A stretch of 46,156 nucleotides of DNA from Thermomicrobiales bacterium. Lineage in GTDB: Bacteria; Chloroflexota; Chloroflexia; Thermomicrobiales; CADCWN01. The translations under genes were made by a program, and so were the position numbers. Within the stretch, counting starts at the first letter, position 1. Every line of letters starts with the position of its first letter. Below, piece after piece: positions 31,402 to 40,181 of the stretch. The notes beneath the pieces are model-generated. The model did no database searches. It was given only the letters and a program-made list of their open reading frames with translations, and was not told the DNA's origin. The DNA lies in the NCBI GenBank assembly GCA_030446685.1, contig JAUJMV010000006.1, positions 153,256 through 199,411 on the forward strand, in the 5' to 3' direction.

Positions 31402-31649
31402 GAGGGTTCAACCTCACCGCGGTCGTACGCCGCGAGCTTCTCCAAAGCTTCGCGATTCTCCGCGAGCGCCCGCCGACCGATCTCGCGAACATGTGTCCGC
31501 ACCCTCGCCGCAGGCATGATCAGCAGTTCGCCAGTTGGGAGGCTCTCGACCACTACGTCGGTGCCCTCGGTGTAGCCCAATTCCTCGAAGTCGCGCGACA
31601 GCGAGACGACATTGCTGTTGCCGACGCGCCGAATCTTCACGCTGTCCAT
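31398..31649 (-). CDS. AbrB/SpoVT-type antitoxin of the Doc module
   Basis: 83 residues from ATG 31649, preceded by GGAGTTACGAT. DSVKIRRVGNSNVVSLSRDF followed by EGTDVVVESLPTGELLIMP is the swapped-hairpin AbrB/MazE DNA-binding fold. The charged C-terminal tail (ALAENREALEKLAAYDRGEVEPS) would bind the toxin. It overlaps the doc start by 4 bp. An 18-bp perfect palindrome upstream is the likely operator. Confidence 0.85.
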   Translation of the reverse strand: MDSVKIRRVGNSNVVSLSRDFEELGYTEGTDVVVESLPTGELLIMPAARVRTHVREIGRRALAENREALEKLAAYDRGEVEPS

Positions 31650-31694
31650 ATCGTAACTCCTCCATGCCGCAGGGTGTCTATCCTACAGGAGTTA

Positions 31695-31712
31695 GTATAT
31701 ACGCGTATATAC
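31695..31712 (-). promoter_or_regulatory. Operator of the Doc module
   Basis: GTATATACGCGTATATAC is a perfect 18-bp palindrome 45 bp before the antitoxin ATG. The half-site core GTATATAC is the same as in the MazEF-type operator at 20282-20305. Confidence 0.65.
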
Positions 31713-31792
31713 AACCCTGACAAGAACCGATCGCCTCACCTTGCCTCATCTCCGAGGGCTTTTGATCGCAAATGGCTTTTTAAGAGACTGGT

Positions 31793-33385
31793 TAGGATGG
31801 GCGAAGAGTGGCGGGCGTCCTGGGGCGCGCGGCGTCCGCGGGTCGGTTCGGCGCGGGATGCCTCCTCGCGCATATTCGGCGGATCGGCGGTGGATCGCGC
31901 AGGCCGAGGGCGCCGTCGAGACGGCTAGCGCGCGAGCGGATGAACGCCTCGATCGCGGCATCCGCGCGCCAGGCGGAAGAGGGTCGCTGACGCCCGAGCC
32001 GGTCGAGGCGCGCCGGGCGCGCGGCGCCCGCGCGCCCCCCTCCGGCTGCGCGCCGGGTGAGCGAGACCTCGAAGCGAAGCGACCTCCTCGCGGCCCGCGC
32101 CGTCGCCAGGGCGCCCCGGCCCGCCACTCGGCGCGCGCGATCGTGCGGTATACGGCGCTCACCTGCCCCGTCGTCGGAAGCCGCGCTCCCGAGGGCGCGC
32201 CACCCTGGAGCAGCACTGCGGGCCGATCGCGGGCCGGTCGCCCTGGCGCGGGCGCGGGGCCAGGCCGCCACTCGCCCGCCGCAGCGTGGCGCCGATGTCG
32301 TCAGCGACACGCCGAATCGCGCGCGCCGTCCAGCCACGATCCGTTCCCCGGACCCGAATATGCGCGCATCCTCGCCTCGCTCACCGCGCCCGCGCCGCCG
32401 CCCTCCTTCCACCCCTCAACCCCTATCACAGCAAAACGCGACGAGGGCGTTTGAAGCGGCGGCGCGGTGGCGCGAGAGGAGTTCGCCCATGGTCCCAGCC
32501 CTGCGTTCCGGCACAGGGGCGGTCCCGTCGTCTTCGCGCGCTCCGAGACCGGCGCGAACGTCGCGATGACGCCTGGCGGTACTGGCGCACCGCTGCCCGC
32601 GCCGCTGCCCGCGCCGGCGGCAAGCCGCGCACCTACCGCGAAGGAGTCGCTGCTGCTCGTCGCCCTGCTGCGCGCCCTCTGGCGCCTCTCCTACCAGGAC
32701 ATGCACGACTGGCTGCGCGCCTGGCGGCCCTGACCACCGGGCGGGCATCAGCAGTGCAAGCGGCGCGGCGGCGGGCGCGCCCACGCCCTACGAGATGCTC
32801 TTCGTCGTGGCGGTGCAGGCGGCGTTGCCGCCGAGCCTCGCAGGGCGCGACCTGATCATCGTCGCGCCGATCCTCGCCTGGCGCCGCCGAGCCCCGGCCG
32901 CCGCCAGCGGCCACGCGCCAGCGCACCACCCGACGCCCTGGCTGCGCGGCTTCCGCGCCCGCACTGCTGTGCCGACGCTCAGGGCCTGCCGCTCTTCTTC
33001 GTCGTGGCCCCCGCCAACTGCCATGACGCCCCCTTCGCCAAGCTCCTGCTGGCGACCTCTACCGGCTGCGCCCGCGCGTCGTCCGCATGGACGCGGCCTA
33101 CTGGGGGCTGGCCCCATCCTCTGGGTCCGCACCGCGCTCGGCGCGGTCGCGTGATCCCCTGGTTCGCCAAGCGGCAGAAGAACCGCGACCGCCTGCCCCC
33201 GACCTGGACCGCCACCGAACTCGGCAAGCGCGGCGGCATCGAGCGCTTGCTTCGACTCCAGCGGCCCCGCCCTCGACGCCACCTACGCCGCGACCGTCAT
33301 CGTGGCCCTCGTCGCCCACCAGGCCTTCTTCGACCTCATCCGCGCCCCGAAACGCGTCCTCGCCCACCTACTCTGAAAAACGCTG
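31793..33385. mobile_element. Decayed composite insertion region between TAAGAGACTGGT direct repeats
   Basis: TAAGAGACTGGT occurs on both sides (31781-31792 and 33386-33397). The left 650 bp (to about 32441) is a minus-strand copy of IS630 copy B with many deletions; GGCGGGCGTCCTGGGGCG and the 3' block ATGCGCGCATCCTCGCCTC are shared. The right part is a different transposase on the plus strand, ending in TGAAAAACGCTG, the complement of the copy B terminal repeat. The region interrupts the 3' end of the MFS gene; the lost tail may be the frame ending at 31746. Confidence 0.65.
32600..33370 (+). pseudogene. Degenerate IS4/IS5-like DDE transposase
   Basis: Pieces in different frames line up as one protein: SLLLVALLRALWRLSYQDMHDWLRAW, then TPYEMLFVVAVQAALP, GRDLIIVAPILAWRR, HHPTPWLRGFRAR, LPLFFVVAPANCHDAPFAKLLL, RPRVVRMDAAYWGLA and VIPWFAKRQKNRDRLPP, then TELGKRGGIERL. 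The order fits an IS4/IS5-type transposase with an Asp-containing RDLIIVAP strand, a VVRMDAAY strand and a late Glu. At least five frameshifts make it non-functional. The family assignment is tentative. Confidence 0.5.
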
Positions 33386-34625
33386 TAAGAGACTGGTCCC
33401 CCGATGTCTCGCGCGGCGTCGAGGGTCGTTTCGGCGCGGGCGGTCGCGCGCCGTCGGGCGCGGCGGTGGCGCGCAGGCCGAGGGCGAGGACGGCTAGCGC
33501 GAGCAGTGCGATCGCCGCGGCCAGGCGGAAGAGGGCGACGCCGCCGAGCCGGTCGAGCAGCAAGCCGCCGCCGAGCGCGCCGGTGAGCGAGCCGAAGCCG
33601 AAGGACATCGCCGCCAGGAGTCCCTGCGCGGTCGCGGCGCGCTCGCGACCGGCGGTCTGGTGTGCCAGCGTGACCGAGGCCAGCAGGTAGGCGCCGAAGG
33701 TGCCGCCGTGCAGCAACTGCACCGGCAGCACCCAGGCCGGCGCCGGCAGGACGCTGTAGAGGGCGAAGCGGACGGCGTAGAGCCCGATCGCCAGGGCGAG
33801 GACGCGCCGGGCGCCGAGGCGCGCGAGCATCCGCCCCCGAACGCCAGCACCGGCAGCGCTGGCCGCGGCGACCGCGTAGGCCAGGCCGAGGAGGCGCGCG
33901 CTGCCGCCCAGGGCGGCCAGGTGGATGCCGAGGAAGTTGTACATGACGCTGGAGCCGACCGTGACCAGGTAGGTCACCAGCAGGAGCACCAGCAGCGCCC
34001 GGTTGCGCGCCACCCCGGCGAGCCCGCGCCAGCCGCGATCGGCCGACCGGCGCCGCGGCGGCAGGCCGGCGGTCGCGACGAGCGCCAGCACGATCGAGCC
34101 GGCGTAGGCCAGCAGGAAGAGGGGCGACACGCGCCCGCCCATCCACCAGCCGACGAGCCAGACCGCGGCGGTGTAGCCGAGCGAGCCCCAGACGCGCAGC
34201 GTCCCGTAGGCGACGCCGCGCTCCTCGCTGAGGGTGACGCCGTAGCTGTCGAGCAGGGCGGGGATCGGGGCGGCGCTGAGCGCGAGGAGGCCGATCAGGG
34301 TCAGGATGGCCGGGAAGGTCTCGGCCCGCGCGAGGAAGAGGGCGGCGGTCGCGGCCAGGGCCAGCGCGCCGCGCAGCACCAGCCGGTGGCTGCCGGTGGC
34401 GTCGGTGAGCGCCCCGGCGACCGGCGCGAGGGCGGTGCCGAGCGGCAAGGTCGCCGCGAGGAGGCCGACCTGGGGGCCGCTGAAGCCGAGCTGGCGGTAG
34501 TAGAGGGTGAGGAAGGGGGTGAGGGCGCCGATCGCGGCGAAGTACCACCAGTAGGCGCCCCGCAGCCAGTGGTCGGGCCGGCCGGCGGCGCGAACCGCCC
34601 GGGAGTGTACCGTTGCGGATTCCAT
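33336..34625 (-). CDS. MFS transporter with IS-derived C-terminus
   Basis: 429 residues from ATG 34625, which overlaps the DUF72 stop (TGATG). Twelve membrane helices can be traced, from WLRGAYWWYFAAIGALTPFLTLYY to ALFRLAAAIALLALAVLAL. GFSGPQVGLLAATLPLG and the G-rich motif after helix 2 fit the MFS_1-like sugar/nucleoside group of LacY/NupG shape. The substrate is unknown. The last 18 codons (after DQSL) come from the inserted element at 33386. The original tail may be KKPFAIKSPRR, now at 31746-31780. The core is intact, so function may survive. Confidence 0.8.
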   Translation of the reverse strand: MESATVHSRAVRAAGRPDHWLRGAYWWYFAAIGALTPFLTLYYRQLGFSGPQVGLLAATLPLGTALAPVAGALTDATGSHRLVLRGALALAATAALFLARAETFPAILTLIGLLALSAAPIPALLDSYGVTLSEERGVAYGTLRVWGSLGYTAAVWLVGWWMGGRVSPLFLLAYAGSIVLALVATAGLPPRRRSADRGWRGLAGVARNRALLVLLLVTYLVTVGSSVMYNFLGIHLAALGGSARLLGLAYAVAAASAAGAGVRGRMLARLGARRVLALAIGLYAVRFALYSVLPAPAWVLPVQLLHGGTFGAYLLASVTLAHQTAGRERAATAQGLLAAMSFGFGSLTGALGGGLLLDRLGGVALFRLAAAIALLALAVLALGLRATAAPDGARPPAPKRPSTPRETSGDQSLTAFFRVGGRGRVSGRG

Positions 34626-35592
34626 CAGCGCTCATGTCCTCGGCGGTGTCGTGCGCCGTGCCACGGGCGACGGGCGGGCGGCATCCCCGCCGAGAGGAGG
34701 CGGGGGCGGTGCCAGCGCCCGGGCGCTCTGCGTGTCCGATCCTTCAGCCGCCCGCCTCCCGTCTCGGGGAGTGGCGGGTGTGGCAGGCGTAGCTGGTCCA
34801 TCAGGCGCAGGGCGTTGCGCGGCCCCTGGTTGCCGTAGTTGGTGTTGAAGAAGACGTGGACTTCTTGGGCGGCCTGCCGCGCCGCGTCGATCTTCGGGAC
34901 CCACTCGGCCAGCTCCTCGGCGCTGTACTCCCAGTTGAAACGGTCCCGGCTGGAGCCGGTGAAGCGGTACCAGGTGGCGGCGTTGCGGCCGTGGAAGCGG
35001 ACGATCGCGACCCGGGGATTGGTGACGGCGTAGAGGGGCGGGACGCTGCCGGAGCCGAACTGCGGCTCGTCGGCCATGGTGTAGCTCAGGCCGGCGTCGC
35101 GCAGCAGCGCCAGGGTCTCCTCGGCCCCCTCCTCGTCGAGCCAGTCGCGGCGGCGGAACTCGACGGCGAGGGGGTAGCCGGGCAGGAGTTCCGGGAGCAG
35201 GCGCAGGTAGTCGCGGTGCTCCTCCGTGTTGCGGTAGGAGGGCGGGAACTGGAAGGTGATCGCCCCGAGCTTGCCGGCCTCCGCCAGCGGGGCGATCGCC
35301 TCACCGAAGGCCACCGCCAGGTCGGCGTCCGGCTCCGGGGCCGCGCCGCGCGGCGTCTCGGGCGTGGCGGTCAGCTCGCGGGGGGCTTGACGTCGAAGCG
35401 GAAGCCGGGGGGCGTGCGCGCGACCCAGCCCTCCACGGTGCGGCGCGCGGGGACGCGGTAGTAGGTCGTGTTGACCTCGACGATCGGGAAGTAGCGGGCG
35501 TAGAAGGGGAGCTGCTCCGCCGGTTTCAGCCCCGGTGGGTAGAACGGGTCGTGGTCGCTCCAGGCCGAGGTGCCGATCAGCAGCACGCCCAT
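34625..35592 (-). pseudogene. DUF72 (YecE-like) protein, one frameshift
   Basis: MGVLLIGTSAWSDHDPFYPPG at 35592 is the DUF72 N-terminus, and NTTYYRVPARRTVEGW follows. The frame stops at PPAS. One base earlier it resumes as RELTATPETP and continues with GAITFQFPPSYRNTEEHRDYL, AVEFRRRDWL, VRFHGRNAATWYRF and EVHVFFNTNYGNQGPRNALRLM, the full DUF72 barrel. The break is in a G6 run (35380-35385); a seventh G would restore it, so it may be a sequencing error. The function of DUF72 is unknown. The end overlaps the MFS start (TGATG), indicating an operon. Confidence 0.82.
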
Positions 35593-35732
35593 CCTCTTCC
35601 TCCCCCGATCGGGGCCGCGACAGCGTGGCCACCCGCCTCACTGGCGGCGGGTGGCCGCCGGTTGTGCAAGGTCCGTTCCACCCGCACCGGCATCCGGGGC
35701 GGGGCCTGGCGCGGCGGCGCTCCCGCCCGCCG

Positions 35733-36986
35733 TCAGAGGCCGTGGTGGGCGTCGATCGGCGCCTGGTAGGCGCGCGCGCGGCCAGCCAGCACGTCCGCGA
35801 CCGCGACCGGGCCGCCCGCGGCCGACGATTCGAGGATTGCGAAGGCGGTGGCGAGGTCGCGCAGCCCTTCCTGACCGCTGGTCTCCGGCTGGCCGCCGGC
35901 GCGGATCGCCGCCAGCCAGTCGTGGATGAGGAGGGCGAACGAGTCGGTCAGGCCGCGCGGGAAGAAGTGTTCCCGCGCGGCGCTGTCCGCCTCGCGGTCG
36001 AAGAGGGCGCGGGCCGCCACTTCCTCGCCGCCATCGCGGACGAGGGTCGTCCCCTTGAGGCAGCCGCGGTCGCCGTAGATGGCGACGCCCTCCGGCAGGC
36101 CGGTCGGGGCGCCGTGCCCGGCCCAGGTGAAGGCGAGGGTGCCGACCGCCCCGTTGGCGAATTCGGGCAGGGCGAAGAAGGCGTCGTCGGCGTCGGCGGG
36201 GTGGCGCTCGACCGCGCCGTCCGCGTCGCGCCGCAGCCGCTCCGGCTCGAAGACGCGCGCCAGGGCGGTGATCCGCTCGACCTCGCCGACGAGGTAGCGC
36301 AGCCGGTGCGCCAGGTGGACGCCCATGTCGATCGCCGCGCCGCCCCCGGCGACGAGCCGGTCGTGGCGCCAGGGGGTGTCGGCGACCACGCGGTCCGGCG
36401 ACCACTCGGCGGTGCCGATCGAGACCGCGGCGGCCATCTGGACGCGGCCCAGCTCGCCGCGCTCGATCAACCAGCGCGCCAGGCGGACCGGCTCGGCGTA
36501 GCGGACGTTCTCGAAGACGCCGAGCGTCAGGCCGCCCCGCTCGGCCGCCTCGACCAGCAGGCGTCCGGCCTGCACCGACACCGCCAGCGGCTTCTGGATC
36601 AGCGCGTGCTTGCCCGCCGCCAGGCAGGGCAGCCCGGCGGTGTGGTGGACCGGCAGGGTGGCGGTGATGTCCACCGCGTCGACGACATCCTCCGCCAGCA
36701 GGGCCTCGACGGTCGGGTAGACGCGCGCCTCCTCCTCCGGCTGGAAGTCGCTGACGTAGAGGTGGGGGGCGGCGAGCGGGTCGGCGGGGTTCCGGCTAAC
36801 CGGCTGGCGCGGGGGCGGCCCCTCGCCGCGCTTGCGGAACATGTGGGCGTCCTCCGGCCGGCGCGCGACCAGCGCGGTGATCCGGAAGTCGTCCACGCCC
36901 GCCTCGCGCAGCAGGCGGTAGCCGCGCAGGTGGGCCGGCAGGATGCGACCGCAGCCGATGATGCCGATGCGGATGGGGGCGGGCAT
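35733..36986 (-). CDS. Gfo/Idh/MocA-family oxidoreductase 1
   Basis: 417 residues from ATG 36986 behind GGAGG. The Rossmann start RIGIIGCGRILPAHLRGYRLL, VVDAVDITATLPVHHTAGLPCLAAGKHALIQKPLAVS (with the EKP-like QKP motif) and a C-terminal GGGAAIDMGVHLAHRLRYL are diagnostic. The family oxidises sugars or inositols with NAD(P). Lys in QKP is conserved, while the usual Glu is Gln. With the second such gene, and with iolD/iolE upstream, a role in polyol catabolism is plausible but not shown. Confidence 0.88.
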   Translation of the reverse strand: MPAPIRIGIIGCGRILPAHLRGYRLLREAGVDDFRITALVARRPEDAHMFRKRGEGPPPRQPVSRNPADPLAAPHLYVSDFQPEEEARVYPTVEALLAEDVVDAVDITATLPVHHTAGLPCLAAGKHALIQKPLAVSVQAGRLLVEAAERGGLTLGVFENVRYAEPVRLARWLIERGELGRVQMAAAVSIGTAEWSPDRVVADTPWRHDRLVAGGGAAIDMGVHLAHRLRYLVGEVERITALARVFEPERLRRDADGAVERHPADADDAFFALPEFANGAVGTLAFTWAGHGAPTGLPEGVAIYGDRGCLKGTTLVRDGGEEVAARALFDREADSAAREHFFPRGLTDSFALLIHDWLAAIRAGGQPETSGQEGLRDLATAFAILESSAAGGPVAVADVLAGRARAYQAPIDAHHGL

Positions 36987-37000
36987 CGTTTCCTCCGTGA

Positions 37001-37095
37001 GGCGGGTAGGCGGGTAGGCGAGTAGGCGGGTAGAAGAAGACGCGGAAGGCGCCCGGCCTCCTCTAGCCGACTAGCCGACTAGCCGACTACCCGCC
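37001..37095. repeat. Inverted 7-bp repeat array between the two oxidoreductase genes
   Basis: The left arm (37001-37033) is GGCGGGTA-type heptamers. The right arm (37063-37095) is ACTAGCC/ACTACCC heptamers, imperfectly complementary. The right arm overlaps the last codons (GSRLVG) and stop of the second oxidoreductase, so that C-terminus is repeat-encoded. Confidence 0.7.
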
Positions 37096-38147
37096 TCCGT
37101 AAGCGGCAGCGACACCTCTTGCCCGGCCCGCGCGCCGCGCAGGCCGGCTTCGAGGATCTCCTGGGTGTCGCGGCCGACGGCGAGGCTGACCAGGCCCTCG
37201 ATCGGGCGGTCCTGGGCGAGGCAAGTGAGGAAATACTCGACGGCGCTGCGCTCGCCCTCGGGGAGGGGCGGCGGCTCGATCGGGCGGCCGTCGGGATTGT
37301 CGCGCGTGACGTGGAGGACGTGGCCGGCGCTACCGCCGCCGTGCCCCTCCCCCTTCGGCGGCTGGCGCTCGGCGACGAGGGTGCCGTCGCGCCCGTAGAG
37401 GACCGGGCCGCTGTTGAGGACCGGGCCAGCGGCGGTCCAGGTCGCCTCGATCGCGGCCATCGCGCGGTGGTAGCGCAGCAAGAGCAGGGCGTTGTCGTCG
37501 ACGGCGATGTAGTCCTTCTGGAGGCGCCCGAGGGTGGCTTGGGCGCGCGCGGGCATGCCGAGGAGCAGGCGGGCCATGCTCGCGCCGTAGCCGCAGTAGT
37601 CCATGTAGGCCCCGGCGCCGTTGCGGGCGGGGTCGTAGAGCCACTCGTAGAAGTAGGGCGAGCAGCCGTACTCCTTCGGGCCGCGGTGGCCGCCGCGGAA
37701 GTTGAGGCGGAAGAGGTCGCCGATCGCGCCGTCGGCGGCGAGCCGGAGGGCGTGGCGGATCTCCGGGCGCCAGGCGGTCGGCCAGTTGACCATCAGTGGC
37801 ACCCCGGCGTTCGCGGCGGCGACGCGCATCCGCTCGGCCCCGGCGAGCGAGGCGGCCATCGGCTTCTCGGTCATGATCGGCCGGCCGTGCGAGGCGGCCA
37901 GTTCGACCAGCGGCACCTTGCCGGCGTTGTCGGCGAAGATCAGGACGGCGTCGGGCCGCTCCCGCTCCAGCAGGTCGGCGGGGTCGGCGTGGCCGCGCTC
38001 GACGCCGCACTCGTCGCGCGCCTTGTCGCGCAGGGGCGCGTTGGGGTCGGCCACGGCGAGCGTCACGTCGTCGCGGCCCGCCAGCTCGCGCAGATGCGTC
38101 CAGACGTGATCGTGGATTAGGCTCAGCACACCGATCTTCCAGGCCAT
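37071..38147 (-). CDS. Gfo/Idh/MocA-family oxidoreductase 2
   Basis: 358 residues from ATG 38147 behind GGGAGGGG. MAWKIGVLSLIHDHVWTHL starts a Rossmann domain lacking the strict GxGxxG. RPDAVLIFADNAGKVPLVELAASHGRPIMTEKPMAAS carries the EKP motif, and the C-terminal domain has GAGAYMDYCGYGASMARLLLG with the DxxxH-like region altered to DYCGYG. The substrate is unknown. The last residues come from the heptamer repeat. The layout suggests transcription with the oxidoreductase downstream. Confidence 0.85.
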   Translation of the reverse strand: MAWKIGVLSLIHDHVWTHLRELAGRDDVTLAVADPNAPLRDKARDECGVERGHADPADLLERERPDAVLIFADNAGKVPLVELAASHGRPIMTEKPMAASLAGAERMRVAAANAGVPLMVNWPTAWRPEIRHALRLAADGAIGDLFRLNFRGGHRGPKEYGCSPYFYEWLYDPARNGAGAYMDYCGYGASMARLLLGMPARAQATLGRLQKDYIAVDDNALLLLRYHRAMAAIEATWTAAGPVLNSGPVLYGRDGTLVAERQPPKGEGHGGGSAGHVLHVTRDNPDGRPIEPPPLPEGERSAVEYFLTCLAQDRPIEGLVSLAVGRDTQEILEAGLRGARAGQEVSLPLTEAGSRLVG

Positions 38148-38205
38148 CGCCCCTCCCTCCCCTTGCCTTGTCGCCACCGTGAGCGCCGGTCGGTCCGTGG
38201 CACTC

Positions 38206-38245
38206 ACTGTTACCCGATCGGTGGAGGGATTGCAAGGCGGGACTT
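38206..38245 (-). promoter_or_regulatory. Weak promoter before oxidoreductase 2
   Basis: On the minus strand TTGCAA, a 17-bp spacer and TAACAG can be read about 60-100 bp upstream of ATG 38147. The match is modest. Confidence 0.3.
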
Positions 38246-38280
38246 GCACTGGGGCTGGCACGCCGCCGCGAACGCGGGAA

Positions 38281-38319
38281 GTGGGGCCGGCGGGGGACCC
38301 CTCCCCCTGCCGGCCCCAC
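38281..38319 (-). terminator. Hairpin after the secreted-protein remnant
   Basis: An 11-bp perfect stem, GTGGGGCCGGC/GCCGGCCCCAC, encloses a 17-nt loop, 20 bp past the stop at 38339. It probably ends transcription of the cupin unit on the minus strand. Confidence 0.5.
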
Positions 38320-38338
38320 CAGGGCCGCCCGGCGCGTG

Positions 38339-38494
38339 CTACGGCTTGTGGGTGACGATAGCGCCGCCGCTGATGGTTGTCGTCAGGCTGGGTGTCGTAG
38401 ACGACCCGGCCACTGGCCTTGTCCCAGACCTTGATGTGGAACGTGTCGCCCCCGCCGTTGCCCTGACCGTCGCCGGCGGTCGGACAGCCGCGCT
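38339..38494 (-). pseudogene. C-terminal remnant of a secreted post-COAP-1-like protein
   Basis: One frame gives GDTFHIKVWDKASGRVVYD, the next ISGGAIVTHKP and a stop at 38339. Together they resemble the C-terminal domain of Chloroflexota/Actinobacteria surface proteins (FRIKIWDK...GGGSIVIHK). Only about 50 codons remain, with a frameshift in between. Confidence 0.5.
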
Positions 38495-38936
38495 AGTGGC
38501 CCGGCCCGGTGATCGCCACGCCGTAGCGCGCGGCGGTCGCCACCAGCCGCTCGACCTCCGGCGCCCCACCCCGGTTCGCGTCCGGCCCGCCCAACTCCCG
38601 GTAATAGCCCTCGATCCCGGCGGGGGCCGCCAGCACCAGCAGCCGCGCCTCCGCCGAGACGACCCGGAAGGTGTGCTCGCCGCCGCGTGGCAGCAGGAGG
38701 CAGGTCCCGGCGGGGCAGTCGAGCGGCTCGCCGCCGGCGTGGAAGGTCACCCGCCCCTCCAGGACGTAGACGACCTCGTCCTCGCGCGCGTGGACGTGGT
38801 GGGGTGGGCCGGCGCCGCGCCGCTCGCGCAGCTCGACGATGGCGAGGCGGCCCCCGGTCTCCTCGCCCGCCACCAGCACGCTCGTCGCGTCGCCTGGCCG
38901 CGCGACCCGTGGCCGGGGGGCCGGTGCGTCAGTCAT
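38493..38936 (-). CDS. Cupin-domain protein
   Basis: 147 residues from ATG 38936. GPPHHVHAREDEVVYVLEGRVTF is cupin motif 1 (two His and a Glu as metal ligands), and PRGGEHTFRV is cupin motif 2. It is a single-domain beta-barrel of unknown substrate, similar to quercetinase-type small cupins. The start overlaps the end of the preceding 70-codon gene, so the two are co-translated. The stop abuts the secreted-protein remnant. Confidence 0.88.
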   Translation of the reverse strand: MTDAPAPRPRVARPGDATSVLVAGEETGGRLAIVELRERRGAGPPHHVHAREDEVVYVLEGRVTFHAGGEPLDCPAGTCLLLPRGGEHTFRVVSAEARLLVLAAPAGIEGYYRELGGPDANRGGAPEVERLVATAARYGVAITGPGH

Positions 38937-39141
38937 CGTGCCCCTCCCCGCCCTGTTCCGGGCGATACGCCACCGGCCCCGGCGCCGCCGGGGCCGGCGA
39001 GCGCGCCTGAATCCAGGCGATGGCGGCGGCCAGCGAGGCGGCCCGCGCGCGCTCGCCCGACTGGAGGTGTTCGACTTCCAGCGGCTCCCCGGCGCCCGCG
39101 CGCCGGTCGCGCACTACGAACGAGGCGTACTCCCTGGCCAT
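38929..39141 (-). CDS. Small hypothetical protein (70 aa)
   Basis: ATG 39141 follows GGAGGACCG, a strong ribosome site. The protein starts MAREYASFVVRDRRAGAGEP and contains the helix ARAASLAAAIAWIQ. I do not recognise the family. It overlaps the cupin start by 8 bp, which supports translation. The role is unknown. Confidence 0.65.
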   Translation of the reverse strand: MAREYASFVVRDRRAGAGEPLEVEHLQSGERARAASLAAAIAWIQARSPAPAAPGPVAYRPEQGGEGHDD

Positions 39142-39227
39142 CGGTCCTCCTATGCTCCTCGGCGTATGGACGTGGGGCGGGGGGCGCCCGGGGGCGGGGC
39201 CCCCCCCCCGCCGACAGTTCCCGGCGC

Positions 39228-39840
39228 TCAGTCGCGCGCGGCCGGTTGGCCGCCGCGGTGGACGGCGTAGCCGAGCAGGAACCAGCCGATCGTGGTATGG
39301 ATCCCGCTGATGGCCTGGCCGGCGGTCAGGCGAGGGCGCCCATCGCGACGATGCCGAGCGGCAGCCAGAGGGCGGCGGCGAGCAGGGGACGAAGCGCAGC
39401 CAGCCCCGGAAGACGCGCGCGCGCAGGACGGCGATCCCGACGAAGATCAGGGTGAGCATGCTCAGCGGCCAGGCGAGGTCGGTGATCGTGTAGAGCAGGC
39501 TCGCGCTGCCCGGCGCCGCGAACTCGTAGACCTGGAAGAGGGCGGCGAGCACGACGCCGACCAGTTCGAGCCCCAGGAGAATCTTGCCGGGGAGCCGGTC
39601 GCCCGCGGCGCGCAGGGTCCACAAGCCGAGCACGCTGCTGAACCAGCCGAGGGTGAAGAGGAGGCCCAGGGCGGCGCCGAGCCGGTTGCTGTCGCCCTGC
39701 TGGAAACCGTTGGCGGCGAACGAGAGGAAGAGGAACGGGCTGCCGAGCATCCCCAACGCGCCGAGGACGCGGTGGAGCGGCGCGGCCCCCCGCTCGGTTG
39801 TGGCGGCGGACTCTGCCATTACCTGTGACCGAACGACCAT
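39228..39840 (-). pseudogene. Multi-pass membrane protein, two frameshifts
   Basis: ATG 39840 follows AAGGAGTT. The first frame encodes about four membrane helices (VLGALGMLGSPFLFLSFAANG, LGAALGLLFTLGWFSSVLGLW, ILLGLELVGVVLAALFQVYE, AWPLSMLTLIFVGIAVL). The remainder, LLAAALWLPLGIVAMGALA then GIHTTIGWFLLGYAVHRGG and a stop at 39228, is in two other frames. Missing bases in C runs near 39388 and 39329 account for both shifts. Repaired, it would be a six-helix protein of about 204 residues. The family is not recognised with certainty. Confidence 0.7.
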
Positions 39841-40042
39841 GGCGAACTCCTTGTGCTTGGACCGTGGCGCGCTGCCGTTGCCATTGCGCTGCAAGAAACC
39901 GTGAGCGGCGGAATCCTCCCGATAGCAAACCTCCTCGTCGTCGCCGGACCGCTCGCACCCGGACCACCCGGTCGCTCGTCTGCCCTGCCCCCATTCTGCG
40001 GCCCGGCGCGGCCGCGCGGCACTCACGGGTGCCTCACACTCA

Positions 40043-40064
40043 CCCTCACAGTCAACTGTGAGGG
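40043..40064. promoter_or_regulatory. 22-bp perfect palindrome before the XRE-NB-ARC gene
   Basis: Arms CCCTCACAGT and ACTGTGAGGG flank CA. A partial repeat of the left arm (CCTCACACT) lies just upstream. The position, about 118 bp before the regulator start, suggests an operator, possibly autoregulatory. Confidence 0.5.
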
Positions 40065-40181
40065 CTACGTGTTAGCCCGATCGACGGGCGCGACCGCGTG
40101 CTACCATTGGCGCGGGCGAGCGGTTGGCGTAGGCGCGCGGTGTCAGGATTGTCCCGTGTGTGGAGGGGGCTGGGGGCGGTT

